Positions 1-13,253 are shown, numbered from the stretch's first letter. The stretch: 64,000 bases of DNA from Nyssa sinensis (GCA_008638375.1 CM018032.1:51048501-51112500); one strand, 5' to 3'. Notes: generated by a model from the letters alone, not told the origin. Program-made: numbers and translations.

Positions 1-275
1 TTCTCTAATAGTTTAAATTAATTTGTAGAATAATTGATGATTTATTCAGAATTCTTATTCTAAAAGTTCTTTGGTTCAATTCTTTTCTTGTGTACAAGAA
101 AATACTACCTATTGATACAAGATTACCGGCAATACTAACTCTGCAACAACAAATCTAGATTTTCAATAAAGATGTCCAAAATTTGCATATTTATGTTAGC
201 ATTTTGAAAGTACTTTTTTTTCTTCTTCTCTTTTTTTTTTTTTTTTTACGTGAATGCTAAATTATAAGACATAAC

Positions 276-557
276 AACATTTTAGTGTATGCTATCATTT
301 GGGGATGTGGCTGAGTAGTAAAGAAGATGATAAAATTTATCCTGGATTGTAGCCGAGCAATAAAGAAGATGATAAAATTTAAGCGTTTCAAATTTGAGTT
401 TCTTCTGCGCTAATTGTTGATAGCTCGAACTTAAAAGGTGGACTTATCTGTAACGAGAAAATAGACTTAGTCTGATGAGTGTAAACTGACCCAAGATAAC
501 CTTGAGTGAATCATAAAAAATAAAGAATAAAAAAAAACTAACATTTAATGTATGCTA
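276..557 (+). mobile_element. tRNA-derived SINE-like insertion with target-site duplication
   Basis: The body (about 295-539) starts with a tRNA-like segment: a box-A-like TGGCTGAGTAGT near 308 and a box-B-like GTTTCAAATTT near 384. It ends in an A-rich tail just before 540. It is bracketed by two near-identical 18-19 bp direct repeats (276-294 and 540-557, both reading AACATTT...TGTATGCTA), the hallmark of LINE-assisted insertion. A stretch around AAAGAAGATGATAAAATTTA occurs twice inside, so the head carries a short tandem duplication. It makes no protein. The family is not recognised. Confidence 0.6.
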
Positions 558-1364
558 GTGCAACAATCCCATTTCCCAAATATTTGAAACAGGGAATCGC
601 GTAAGAGTTACTGATGAGCTTCATCAACCAAACATAGCATAAAGGAATCTCCCTGGAGAAAGAAACAAGATTAAGGAATGGAAAGCTTAGACTGAATAGA
701 TTGATCATGGGTGGGCTCTAGTGGGGCCCAAGGCTTGTCTAGCGTGCGATGTGCAACGTGGCTTCTGTTGGCATGCATGCATATCACTATGAACATTTTG
801 ACCCCTGCATTGCTTCAATTGTCCTCCCAGTGCCACACACATCACTAGCCAGTCTAGCCTCAGCATATGATAATTCAAATATCCTAGATTACTTTACAAC
901 ATAGAGAGGCAAAAGGAAAAGGAAAAGGGGGAAGAAAAAAAGAGGATGTAAAGTTTTCTAAATTTTCAAATTCAAATAGAACTTTAACAAAAAAGCTGGT
1001 ACATATATACATCCATACGCTCTGACGGATTCAACTATCGACACAGGGGATAAAGGTATAAAAATTAAACTTCAAGAGTGTCTTATGAAAATATGAAAAA
1101 TTTAGAGCTGACAATTCCTAATTTAAAAAAAAAATTACTATAAAAAAGAAGAGCAAAAAATCAAATTTCTAAAATTTTAAACTTTTTGTATATCCGTCAT
1201 TGTGCACATATATAAATATATATGTGTGTGTGTGAATGCAGAGGTGATCAGGAGGGACACATGGCCCCTTAAAAAAAATTGATACTGTATTTTTATCATT
1301 AATTTTTTTAAAATACTTTAAAAAATAAGGCTTGCCCCCACCCCTACCCCTTTCTCCCAATTAT

Positions 1365-1404
<40 letters not shown>

Positions 1405-2399
1405 CTATGAACATTTTTAAATTTCAATACCTGTAATTTTGTCTCTTAACTAAAATTTCTAAATCTGTCACTGTATGTATGTGATGTAAGATAGATTTGG
1501 TACCTTAAAAATAAGAAAAATTATTTTAGAGTTGTATTAGGATTATTTAATTTTTAATTTTAATTTATTCTTAATTTTCTTTAGTTTTCTTGTTTTATTA
1601 GAATTAGTATAAAAAATATAGGAATTAGTAGTTTCCTATTTGAATTATTAGTTTTTATTAGTAGTAGAGTTAGTATAAAAATATGAATTTTTATTTCTTA
1701 ATCAAAATAAGAGTATTTTAATACTATAAATATGATGTAATAAGTAATTATCATTAAGTTTTTTTATCAATATTAATTCAATTACGAATTTTAGAGGATT
1801 ATTTTTTTTTTATTGAGTAAGGAGTTCCCATGTTACTTGTTTTATAAAAAATTCGACATGTTCGATTTTTCTTTCAATCGTTTTCGTTCCGTATCAGTAT
1901 GTATGTATATGTATATATTTGTGTATGTGTGTGTTGTAATAGGACACTTGATTGTATATAAAAAATAAAATTGTTACACATGTTATGTAAAGCTTGGTTG
2001 GGGCATACATTCAAGTATCTAGTATGTGCCAACGAGAAGTTTCCACATAAAGTGCTCTCTCGTGCTTTAGACTGAGGAAATTATGGAATAGACCGAGTTG
2101 AGTGAGGAAAATGAACACACATAGCAATTAGTACAATGGTTGACAAAACAAAGTCTACTTTTGAGAGAAGAATGATTTCTATGATGGCACGCAACAAATG
2201 AACCAACGCATCTTTGACGAGCTTTTCATGCAAAGATAATATTTAGAAACACTAAAAAGGGAAAAGAAAGCCCACCTTCCTACCCCCAAAATCACAGAAA
2301 TAAATCCCTCATTGATCCACATATTATTAGAATGAAGGCTAATACAAAGCAAGTCCTAATAGTACTTGTAATGGCTGCCGACATCTCAACCCAACCCTA
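558..2399. other. Gene-free AT-rich stretch, possible decayed solo LTR at about 1500-1880
   Basis: No coding region is supported. A pure TA microsatellite lies at 1370-1402. The part at about 1500-1880 reads like the tail of a copia-type LTR: repeated TTAGTATAAA-like motifs, a TATAAATATGATGTAATAAG-type segment near 1725 and a CT-rich end near 1880. Neither terminal TG/CA nor a target duplication could be fixed, so this is only a suggestion. Confidence 0.3.
1370..1402. repeat. (TA)n microsatellite
   Basis: An uninterrupted run of about 16 TA units in intergenic DNA. Confidence 0.95.
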
Positions 2400-2407
2400 T
2401 CTCAAAC

Positions 2408-2944
2408 TAAGGGTGTCAATTTTTAACACGACACGACAACACGACATGAAGTTAACGAGTTTGGATTTAGCATAAATGAGTTTGGGTCATAAACAGGTTG
2501 ACACGTATAACACGATTAATAAATAGGTCGGATTTGAGTTTTACTAGTGTCAACCCGTTTAACACGACTTAACATGTTTAATTATAAAATATATTATGAG
2601 TTAAGGTAATTTATCTCACATCAAATATTTATTAAGGTTTTGAGATTTTTTATTTATAAAAGAGATTTCTACTTTGATTTGGCTCATATCCAAAATTACT
2701 AAACTTGAAAATTATCTATACATATTAAAAGATAAGTAAATTTTTTTATTTAAAAAATAAAAAAATTAAAATAAATGGGTTAAGTGTGTCGACACGTGTA
2801 ACCTGTTTAATAAATAAGTTGGGTTTGGGTTTTAAAACTTAACACGATTAGTTAATAGTGTCAGGTTTGGGTTCACACATATTTTTGAATATGTATGCCT
2901 TGACAGGACCCGAATACGACACGATAACACGAATTGACACCCTA
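2408..2944. mobile_element. hAT-type miniature element (537 bp), CACGACACG family
   Basis: The ends are inverted copies: TAAGGGTGTCAATT at the left and AATTGACACCCTA at the right, followed inward by CACGACACGA-like repeats. The element is flanked by the perfect 8-bp direct repeat TCTCAAAC (2400-2407 and 2945-2952), the duplication size of the hAT superfamily. It has no transposase ORF, so it is a non-autonomous element. The same terminal sequence occurs on the element at 13254-13935, so both belong to one family. Confidence 0.85.
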
Positions 2945-3119
2945 TCTCAAACTTTTGAGTGGTCAAACTTCAACCCACTCTTCTCTTGGGTTGTAATTTG
3001 GGACTGACTTGGGTTGAGATAATGATACACCTTGTTGGATGCATTTTGTCTCTTTCTTTATGTTTATGAAACAATTTTCCAAATAAAATGCACCGAAAGT
3101 AATATTTGAAGTGTGAAAT

Positions 3120-3581
3120 TAGGTCTGGCAAAATGGATGATTTGGACGGGTTTTGGATGGATTGAGAAATGCGTCGAGTCAATATGAGTTAGGTCAATCC
3201 GAATCTAACCCGTTATTTTTTTTCACTTTAATAGAAGAAAACATTATTTCTAAATAATTACAATAATTATTTTACTTTGAATCTCTTGAAAACCCAACAA
3301 ATAACTATAGTTAAAAGAAAGTCAATAATACAATTGAAAAATTAACAGGTCGGTTCGGTTTCAGTTTAAAATTTGAGTAAAAAAATTAATATATATATAT
3401 ATATATATTCATACTGACCTGCTAAACACTCATATTCAATTCGTTTATGACCTGCTAAATTGACATGTTCTTTATTATTCAATTCGTTTATGACTTGCTA
3501 ACTAAATGAGTTATTCATATCTGTTAATTAATGGGTGGATTAAAATGAATTGACGAGTTTAAATAATATTTGCCGCTTCTA
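3120..3581. mobile_element. hAT-type miniature element (462 bp)
   Basis: The terminal sequences TAGGTCTGGCAAA (left) and TTTGCCGCTTCTA (right) are imperfect inverted repeats, 9 of 13 matching. They are flanked by TGTGAAAT and TGTGAAAC, a 7/8 match to an 8-bp target duplication. The interior has the GGTCGGTTCGG and GACCTGCTAA style common in plant hAT miniature elements. It has no coding capacity and lies only about 170 bp from the previous hAT element. A TA microsatellite is at about 3390-3408. Confidence 0.65.
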
Positions 3582-3589
3582 TGTGAAAC

Positions 3590-5333
3590 CTTCAATCAAA
3601 GCATACTCTCCTGGGGTGTCACTAGAGAACTTTTTAAGATTTTGTGTTTGTGTGTGTGTTACATGTATATGTTAAATTATACTTTCACTTTATGCAATTT
3701 GGGTCAAATTCGGATTGCTTTCTAAAATTTCAATTAAGCCAATGTGACTTTTCTGTTAATGAACCACCTTCAAGTGTAATGAGTATTGATCATGTCATGA
3801 TCACATGACAAAAAAATTCATAAAATGAAAATTATGTATGTCTCCATAAAAGAAGAAATAATAAATCTATATCATGAAGTTACACAAGGACTTGAATAAC
3901 AATCAGAACAGACAAAAATTGTAAAATTGTTTTGTCATCCTTTCATATGTTCGAGAAGACTGACAAGTGAAACTGTAATTTACTCACATGTAATACTAAA
4001 TAGGTATATCATCTTGCTTTTGATTTCCTTAAAAGCTTTCTATTATTAAGATATGTTTTTCTCATAAATTCAAACATATAAATTTATTAAAATTGTTACT
4101 AATCAAATCCTAAAATTAATTTTCTTAAATAATTTATTGATTAAGAAATTGAAGCTTAGAACTAAAGATAAAAATTATAAATCAACCTTGAAGCTCTAAA
4201 AAGAAGAAACATGATTATATCACATCTAAGGAGTGAACCTAGAGCTCTTGAAGAGGAGAAAGTTATAAGACGCTATGATATTTATAAGATGTACAAGACT
4301 GATACTTGTGAGAGAAGTTGACGTACAAGATATAGCACGAAGTTTTATCTTAGCCAACTTTTCTCTTTAAGGGTGGACTAACCTTTTAAATTTTGAATGA
4401 GCAGCTTGTGCTAAGTTAGCTCTATCTTTTATGCGAATATGTTAGTTTATGATGAGAAGACATACACTATCATGACGAAGGTGAGAGGGCATTAATTTAT
4501 TATTAGTCCTAATAATGTTGCTTATATGATGGGTTTTTCGTATGCTTTGCCATTGGTTACTGGTTTATCCCTTTTGAAAGTACACATGTTAGCATATATG
4601 AAGTGATTCGTACTACTTTTGAAAAGAAATATTTTATGTCATCACATGATATAAAAATGCTATCATCATCTTTGGCGACCAGATTATCAAGCGTTGAACG
4701 TTATTGTGTCGCATAATTTTGATACAATTGATAAATTGGATGCTTTTGATCATGAGAGAACTTATCTTTTATATGCTATTGGAACTAGGGTGGTCATAAA
4801 TTTACCTAAGATGATTTGTAAAATCATGTATAAGTCTAGTAATTAACTCATATAACCAGTCTTAATTTTTTTTTTCTGTCTTGATAACGAATATGATCGA
4901 TAAAATTATGGGATATGGACATGTTTCTTTTTATAAGATGAGGACTCCTGAAGCAGCCTATCAATTATAGAGTTTTGCTAAGTAAACCAACGAAGATAAT
5001 GGAAGCAACAGTCTCGTTCGTTCTCAAATGAAGATGAAAACTACTCGCATTAGGAATTCTATTTGCTTTAATATTTATTTTAGCATTTACTTTAAAGATA
5101 CAAGTTAGTTTTTGATTAGTATTGATCATTTTTTTTAGTTTGTTTTGGATTGTTTGAGAATTGTTTCGTAGATTTTTGTTGTTATTCTTGGTTGATTAGT
5201 GAATTATTTTACAATAAATTAATTTTTATTCGCCCTTTTTTTTCCAGTATAGATTGCTGTGTTCTATTTATTATGCTCTATTTATTATGTTTGATTTTAT
5301 GATTGCATGAATTTAGAAACTTGATAAGGTAAT
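3590..5333. other. Gene-free stretch
   Basis: AT-rich DNA with no supported gene. Parts of 4200-5050 have a less biased composition and could be old transposon relics, but every frame is broken and nothing is recognisable. Confidence 0.5.
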
Positions 5334-5892
5334 TGTTAGTTATTGGGTTATGTGGAACTGAGTTCATTTGGCATTTATAAAATTTGTGCAGATTGTGATA
5401 ATTATAATAAGAGTTTATATGTGGTTAAAATTATTATCCGTTATGGTTGGTTTTACCGACTTAGATATTATCAATCGACGTCTTGTTTTATCCTTTTAGT
5501 TGTAGTCATGGAATATAAACATATAAGCGTTAAGCGTAATGAATTCATCCATGTGTATAGTGTACTCTCTCAAATTATCACGTAAGGTTTTGAGTGAGGC
5601 TATCTCTAAGATTCTTATTGGGTGACCATCAAAGTGCCCTTGGTCTTCGATCATGGAAAGATATAGGCGACTCGATTGCCCTTAGTCTTGGATTGTGGAA
5701 AGATATAGGTGATTCAATCTTATAGCCGTCCTATTTGACGAGGAAGATCTTTGCAGTGTTCTAAGTATCTTCGCGGTCTTCCAAGAAAGCTCGTAATACA
5801 AGCCGCTTCTTTTGCTTCCGCTTTCGCTATTCTTGATCTGAAGAGGTAACTTGGTTTGAACACCCGTTTGTGTTTAATATGTATTTCTTTCA
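5334..5892 (+). repeat. 5' LTR of the 7-kb element
   Basis: It begins TGTTAG and ends TTTCA just before the primer site. It aligns along its whole length with 11781-12288. It is about 50 bp longer because a segment around AAAGATATAGG(C/T)GA is tandemly duplicated here (about 5630-5720) and single in the 3' copy. Confidence 0.85.
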
Positions 5893-5893
5893 T

Positions 5894-5905
5894 TGGTATC
5901 AGAGT
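5894..5905 (+). promoter_or_regulatory. Primer binding site, tRNA-iMet type
   Basis: TGGTATCAGAGT directly follows the 5' LTR. It matches the complement of the 3' end of plant initiator tRNA-Met except at the last base. Confidence 0.85.
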
Positions 5906-8900
5906 CATAGACTTGTGTTTACTGATATGTGTTCTGTATGCATGTGTATTTATTAAGAAAAAAAATCATGCATTAAACTTAAATGGTTGATTTTTGAAAG
6001 ATCATTATAAGAATACATTTTGAACGATCCATCATGACGGATGTGTTCTTTATAGCACCAGTAGGTAGCCTTTACAATTTCATGATGATTCACCGTCGGA
6101 TCTGTGAGAGATTTAAGTTTAAAGTTATGATTTTTTAAGAAAACATAACTTTAATTCGAATCTTTAGGATTTTAATACAATTTGTAAAATCTCGATTATT
6201 GTGCATAAAATTTATATCGATATGTTCCTTGTTCCAAGAGCTTTCCAACAACATATGGTACACAATTTTTTGTTTAAAAATGAGTGAGATATAAGGTCCC
6301 AAAGTTTGACAGTAGCCATGACTAAACTTTATTTTTGGAGAAGATAAATTAGCAGAAGATCATATTTTATTTTAAATGTGAAAAATTCTTGGAAGGGTTC
6401 TGGAAATTAGGAAACAATTATATTATGTGTGGATCATTTATGAATTAATTATCATATTGATAATTATTTATTGCATCATTATTGTGTAATATTGATCCCC
6501 ATTAATTGTGAGACCTAAATACCCTACTCCCATAGTGGCGATATGTAGGTAAAGCCATCTATCAAGACCCATTATATTGTTATGCATGTGGATGTATGAT
6601 ATGATCAGATGAGTTTATTTAATTGATATTCTAGTATACGTGTTGTTGTGATGTATAGAATAACAAGATTAATTTTGTGATATATGAGATATTGGTGCCG
6701 CATTCCCATTTATTTTATTACTTTTAGTAGATTGATATAATAAGTTCATTCTACAATGTAATAAATTTTAGAAAGATTGTATTTATTTATGAAGCCTTGT
6801 AAGTGGATATGTTTTCGTTTCAAACTCATATGTCTATAAATTACCTTGGCATGATGTACTAGAATACTAATTGGACTCAGGTGGAATCCATACACTTTAG
6901 AATATGCTCACTGATTATTATTATTATGTGGATGAATTAAATTTGTTTTAATTCAAAATTATTTTAAAATATACATTTATTTATATAAATGAGAAATGAT
7001 TATGAGCCTAGTGAAATTTTCAATCTCATAGTGTATAATAGAATAATATTTTTAATTGAATCTATGGCAACAGAATAATATGATGAATGTATACATAAAT
7101 ATCACTCTGCGCATTATGATAGTAGTGAAATAATCTCAATGAATATGAATGTCCGACTTGACCAACATAAATGTGTATATATTAACCAATAGGAAACATA
7201 GTCCAATACCTTGAGACATGAAAGCCTATTATGATTAATTAAATTGTTAAATGCGCTTTATTATGTAGAGTAGCATATACATAATTCTCATTGAAAATTG
7301 TTTGGATTAGTTCCATGACAAATATAGACTTGTCTTGGATGAGCAGCAAATTCTCGCAATAAAGTACCCTGACTCATATTTAAAATGTTTTTTAAACTCC
7401 AATATGATGCTACTTATTTAAGAAAAATATTTTTCAAAATGGTACGATTTTGAGATAAAATGTTGAGCTCCAAGAGGTGAACTCCTAAGCCAACCATGTC
7501 GCCCAAGGTAGTCCAAACAAGACTTTTGGGCCTATGTTTAAAGACAATGAAAAGTTACTAAGTAGGGTGGGGCTGAGAAACTTGTGCTAAAAATAGGCAA
7601 GAAAGTCAAATGCCATAGGGCATGTATGACAGATAATAAGATATATTATAGAATGAGCTGCTATTTGAGAATAAAAGAGATCATTTTGCTCGTAAGTGTA
7701 CTGAGTCGAAATTGATAATTTTATTCAAAATAAAAATGAGATTGAGTAAGAGGTTTAAAATGGCGCGTAAAGAATGCAACTTTACAAACACTCATAATGT
7801 TTTGTATGTTGTGCACAAATGGTAGCATAAGAACTAATTGCCACAAAGGTGAGCTGATTAATTTCTTTGTGCAACATATGGCTTTCTAATAAAATAATTG
7901 GATATTGGTATTTGACTAGTCATTTAATTCTACCTTTTGTCTAATTGATTTTTATCCTTTTCTCACCTTTAATTTTTAGTTTCTAGGACTGAATGGAACT
8001 ATTTATTCTTTGTGAATAATCATTCATTATAGATTGATTAATTTGATCTACCGTTAGAAGCAATTTCGTTATATGAGTATGATAGTAGCTCTGTCTCATT
8101 GGATTATTTGATAGTTTTGGACTCATCTCTTTATAGCTTTCCATGATGTTATTTTTGAGCAATAACATGGACACGTTGAACTAGATTGGATGACTAGATT
8201 AGATTCGAGAAGACCTGTTGGGATTAATCGCAAAAATCAGTCTATTAGTGTGTAAACTCTATTTGATTAGAAAGACATGTAAGAAACCTTATTTGTAAGG
8301 TAGACCGGCCCCTTATCCACTAGAGTCAGTCCCAATAGCATATGTGAACTCATGATGTTATGATAATTGGGCATATAGTAAAACCTCTCGTTTTCTTACT
8401 TTGTTACTCGCGCTATAATTGCTCACCTAATTCAAGCATTAGTTGCTTTAAGCATTTATCAAGAGGTTGAGTATTGAAAATGAAGAATTCAAAAATTCTT
8501 CACACTAATTGTAAGCGAGAGAACTTGTCTGACCAATTCAAGACAATTATGTGAGAAAAATGAGAAAATTGGATTTTGTTAAATATAGTTAGGTTCGATA
8601 ATGGCACAAATATGTTTTGTGCGGACCTATATCCTTAACCGAGTGCCATAATAGTCAATTCCTTTAAGCTTGAGAACGGTGAATAGCTTAATTTGAATGA
8701 CTTATCACCTTTTGGGGTTTATGTAATTTGTTCACATTATTTAAATTTTTTATAAAAACTTGGTCCTAATTTTTAAAAGTATTGTTTTTTTAAATATTCT
8801 TATCAAAAGTTTTTGGGGTCATTGGATTTTTAATGAACACCTCAAATTAAGGAATGATTGAATTGAGTTGCACAATGAGAAAACTTTAAACGATTTTAAA

Positions 8901-9482
8901 CTTTGAGGGTTAATAGAATCTACTGGAAGTCACACCATATCTCTGCAAGGGTGGAAAAATTGTTATCTCATTCTAGAATTGCCGATGATATTTTGGATAG
9001 TACGAGTGACTTGCCGCCTAGTGGAGGTGCACCATTAATTGGGATTATACTATTAGAGGAAGATTCTTAAGACCCTTAGTTGTGTAGAAGCAAATATAAA
9101 ATCTTTTCTCATCATCTTTGTGAGATTGAAGGGAGAAATAGTTTACTATTGCTCCATATGTTTAAGTAAATATTGCTTCTTATACAGAGGCAAAAGTTTT
9201 ATATGCTAATAGTGTATAGACGACTGCTATAAGTGATAAATTGAGCTAAATTAGTAAAGAATCAAACTTTGAGAATGGTTTATCTCTTTTTGTGTAAGAT
9301 TGATTAACTAGTAATTATATCCTATCTTTTTTGAAAATAACCTATCCCAAAGAGGATATTGACTATGTAAGATATTCTCTCTAGTGGTAAGAATTGTCTC
9401 CATTCACCCTATTCCAATGATTATCGTACATGTTAGATCTTAGAAGCTTTCTAGATAAACTTAAAAATTATCTCTTCTATGG

Positions 9483-9690
9483 AGAATTAGACGATGATTC
9501 TTCATGAATCAAGTTTTGAGCTTCAAGGTCAATGAACAAATAGCGCAAAACATGCTTGCTCAAGTGTTCATTTATGACCTAAACTAATCGTCTATGAAAT
9601 TTTGGGCTTTAAAATTAATGAATAAAGAGTGCAAAGTTTGCTTGCTCAGATGTTCATTTGTGACCTAAAGTCATCGCCAAATGAGTAGAA
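9483..9690. repeat. Two-unit degenerate tandem repeat (about 105 bp)
   Basis: Two consecutive units share AATGAA(C/T)AAA..GCGCAAA..TGCTTGCTCA and TGTTCATTTRTGACCTAAA motifs. They lie inside the non-coding interior of the 7-kb LTR element. Confidence 0.6.
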
Positions 9691-10095
9691 CCTTAGATTT
9701 CATCGAGCAATTGGCTTCACGATGATCAAGGAAGTCATGAACGGTCCAAAGAAAGTATTTTGATCTTTTTTGTACTTGTTGACATATATGGAATTAGTTG
9801 TCTCATTTGAAGGTGGATGTCCTGTATTGAGGAGTATATGTGTGATGTAGATTATGCTTGGATTTGAGTTTCATAGAGATTGTTTTGAGGGATTTCTCAT
9901 TTTGTCTTGCGAAATCTATAAGTGATCTTGTTAGCATGGTCCTAACTTATTGACAGATTGATAGGAGCATACTTTAGTTTTGATTATTGCTATTGAATTA
10001 GCAATGAAAGAGATTTTTTGTAAACTTTCCTATTTGAGCATAGTTGAGATTCTAAGGGCACTAGGATGTGTACTTGATTGTTTTTGCAGCTCTTA

Positions 10096-10262
10096 TTGAT
10101 GGTTAAATCATTAGAGCAACTTAATGCTTTACTTATATAAATAGTCAAATTATTAGAGTATCTTAGTAATTTGCTCATATGTTTGGTTCAAATTATTAGA
10201 GTAGCTTAGTGTTTTTCTTGTATAGATGGTCAAACTATAAGAGTGATTTAATGGTTGCTTAT
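10096..10262. repeat. Four-unit degenerate tandem repeat (about 43 bp)
   Basis: Units of the type GGTCAAATTATTAGAGTA.CTTA follow one another at about 43-bp steps inside the non-coding interior of the LTR element. Confidence 0.6.
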
Positions 10263-11780
10263 TAAACTTTAGTTAATTGGTTTCTTTGATATTTAAGTGA
10301 TGTAAAGAATACACGATTGGTCATCGCAATTGTGGCAGTAGTTTGGTTGTGGAAATTTTAGCACATATAAGTATTGAGTTCGTCGCAACTCTATTCCACA
10401 TTATTAATAAGCCTTACAAGCTTGAGGGATATAAGTGCAGGGCGATGCCTTTTCCTTTTTGTGGTGTCTTTTGGACTTAGGGTTCATAAGGACAAAACCG
10501 TGCAAACTCGCTAGGCTGGAAACTTAGGATCGTTAGTGGGCTGGAAAACCAATAGCGGTAATGAGAGAACCAAATATATTTTTATTATTTTTCATTGCAC
10601 ATGTTTAAGATAGAGTTGTGCAAAGGGAGGTAGTCCTAAGCCCATACTTAGTGATGTTTTACATCCTATGTTAAATAATTAGATTTATTTTAGATTTGAT
10701 ATATTGGATACCGTGTGACATTATTTCATCATTATATGATTTTGTGTTTATATTGAGATGATGTTTTGATGTTGTGAGCATACATGAAAGATGTAAATAG
10801 GTTTTGATTGGCTCTCTCACACGAGCAATAGTCTTAGCGCTTAGATAACGAGCAAGATAAAACATTGAATTTTTGGTTGAAGGGAGAATTCATCTTTATC
10901 ATATTTGTCCCCTTGACAATGAGGGTCAAGATGAGACTCTTTTAAATAATCGAGCATGAAGGTTGATCCACAAATCTCATGTAACTTGAAGAAAGTCGAA
11001 TGCGAACTTTCATATAGGCGCTAGGAGAGCGACTGGGTTGGAATGTTCAGGCTAGGCGCTGAGATAATGACGAAGGGCATTGAGATAGCGACTAGACTAA
11101 GATTCATATGACGTTATATACTTTTGAGAATAAGTTTGACATACCCAATTGAGTGGGAGCTCCGTCATAGCATATATTATATATTGTATGTGCTATTGAT
11201 GTCACCTTTTAAAAAAGAAAGTGAACAAATGTATTCCTGTTTCGTCACTGTGTGAGCTCTAAAAACCCTTTTGAATTCCACTGCGCCCTTTGTAATCTAA
11301 GACTACGTTATGAAGAGATATCTTGATATTGCTATTTTAGCATGTTGCTAAAAGACCATGATTGATGCGATCAGGCAAGGCATGTCTAAGAAAACAGTTG
11401 AGTTCGATTGGATTAACGTGAGTAGATAGAGAAGATGGTTCTGTAATACACTATTGTATTATGACCCATTGCCCAGGCAATCATGTTGGTTTCTGTGTCT
11501 ATCGATATGATCATGAGTACAATACATATTGGTTGGTCCATGCATCACGTTGAGATTAGTTTTCGTGAGGGATAACGAATGCTGAATCTAGTATAACAAA
11601 ATAGTCTGGGGCATAGACGATATCAATTATGTGTTTGTAATGAGATATTATGTTAGTTTGATGGTAACTTAATATAGTATTCTTACCCCGATCCTTCTCG
11701 CCTGGTCGCACGATCTATTTTCTGTATGTGGAAGGTGATGCAGAGAGTTTAGTACTAAACCTATGTGGATGAATGAGAGA

Positions 11781-12288
11781 TGTTGGATATTGAGTCATTT
11801 GGACCCGAGTCCATATGGCATCCACAAGACTTGTGTTGATTGTGATAATTATGATAAGTGTTTATATGTGGTTAAAATTCTTATCCGTTCTGGTTGGTTT
11901 GACCGACTTAGATATTATTACGCAAGTCTTGCGGTTATTCTGTTAGTTGTGGTCATGGGATATAAACATATATGTATTGGTTAAGCGTAATGAATTCATC
12001 CATGTATAGTCTCCCAAATTATCATGTAAAGTTTTGAGTGATGCTCTCTCTGAGATTCTTCTCGAGTGCCCATCAAAGTGTCATTGGTCTTGAATCGTAG
12101 AAAGATATAGGCGACTCAATCTTATAACTATCCTATTTGACGAGGAGGATCTCTACAACTTTCCAAGGATCTTCGTCGTCTTTCAAGAAAACTCGCAATA
12201 CAAGCTGTTTCTTCCGCTTCTGTTGTTCTTGATTTGAAGAGGTAACAGGGTTGATCACCTGTTTGTGTTTAATATGTATTTTCTTTAG
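11781..12288 (+). repeat. 3' LTR of the 7-kb element
   Basis: It begins TGTTGG and is colinear with the 5' LTR, with many substitutions. This points to an old insertion. The final dinucleotide appears changed from CA. Confidence 0.8.
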
Positions 12289-13245
12289 TAACAAAAGGAT
12301 TTCTTTGATTGTAATTCGATCAAAAATATTAAATAAATTTATTTTATAAACATTTTTTATTAATTAAATTTAAGATTTAATTAATAAAAAAAAATAAATT
12401 ATATTTCGTACTTTTGATAGATAATTTTGTCACTAATTTATATATTATTCAAAGTTTAAAATTTTTATTCACATATTACTCATTCTTTTAACACTTAATT
12501 CCAACTCTCCCACCCCCCCCAAAAAAAAAAAAATTATTATATAACTTAACTACTGTGTTAAATATGGCAAAGCCAATATCAAAGGCTCTAAATATAACTT
12601 AAATAGGCCATAAAGAGGATGGAATATGAGCAATTATGCAATAGTATTTGAATTGAGTAATACTTGAATCTAAACTAGGTAAGAGAAGTTTACTTTTAAC
12701 TATAATATAAATACATTTATTTTTTAGTTAAAATTATACAGTACTACAATTTATCACATATATAATACAAATTTGTGTTTTTATTTTATTTATTTTTTAG
12801 TTAAAATTAAACAGTATGTGACAAATTAACTTTGTGACACATAAATTATAATGCCCATCACTTTCAAATTAAACCCATATTTAAGAGGCTTCTATTATTA
12901 TATTGTGTAATCTTCTATTATTTTGTACCGTAAAATTTATTGTAATACATGAATTAGGATGGTCATTACTTTCACAAAACAAAACAAAACAAAAAATCCT
13001 TGAAAAACCAGAGTCATTAGAAAAAATATACCCACATCTTTGACCAGACCGTCTTCGCTGATTAATTCATAAACATCATCTCAATATAGAGGAATGTGAA
13101 GTTCAAACACAGTTACAATTAGGGTTCGTTGTCTCTCGCCTTGTTTACCTTGGGAACCAGTTTGGTGACGGAAATTTTGGCTTTTCCGCAGCAAGGAATT
13201 ACAAATGGAAGGGATTTAGGTTTATAAACAATCTATTTGGAAAGG
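12289..13245. other. Gene-free AT-rich stretch
   Basis: Contains homopolymer C/A runs near 12512 and AT-rich DNA. No gene, RNA or element end could be supported. Confidence 0.5.
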
Positions 13246-13253
13246 GCTAAAAC

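Larger units (their letters stand above)
5334..12288 (+). mobile_element. LTR retrotransposon without recognisable coding region (LARD-like or decayed copia type)
   Basis: Two long direct repeats (5334-5892 and 11781-12288) enclose 5.9 kb. A tRNA-iMet primer site follows the left repeat by one base (5894). The right repeat is preceded by a purine-rich ATGAATGAGAGA, acting as polypurine tract. This fixes the element on the plus strand. The iMet primer site, 0.5-kb LTRs and TGTTGG-type ends resemble plant Ty1/copia elements. The 5.9-kb interior has no ORF over about 73 codons that resembles gag or pol, so the element is either very old or a large non-autonomous derivative. The outer flanks GTAAT and GTAAC are only an approximate 5-bp target duplication. 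Confidence 0.8.
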
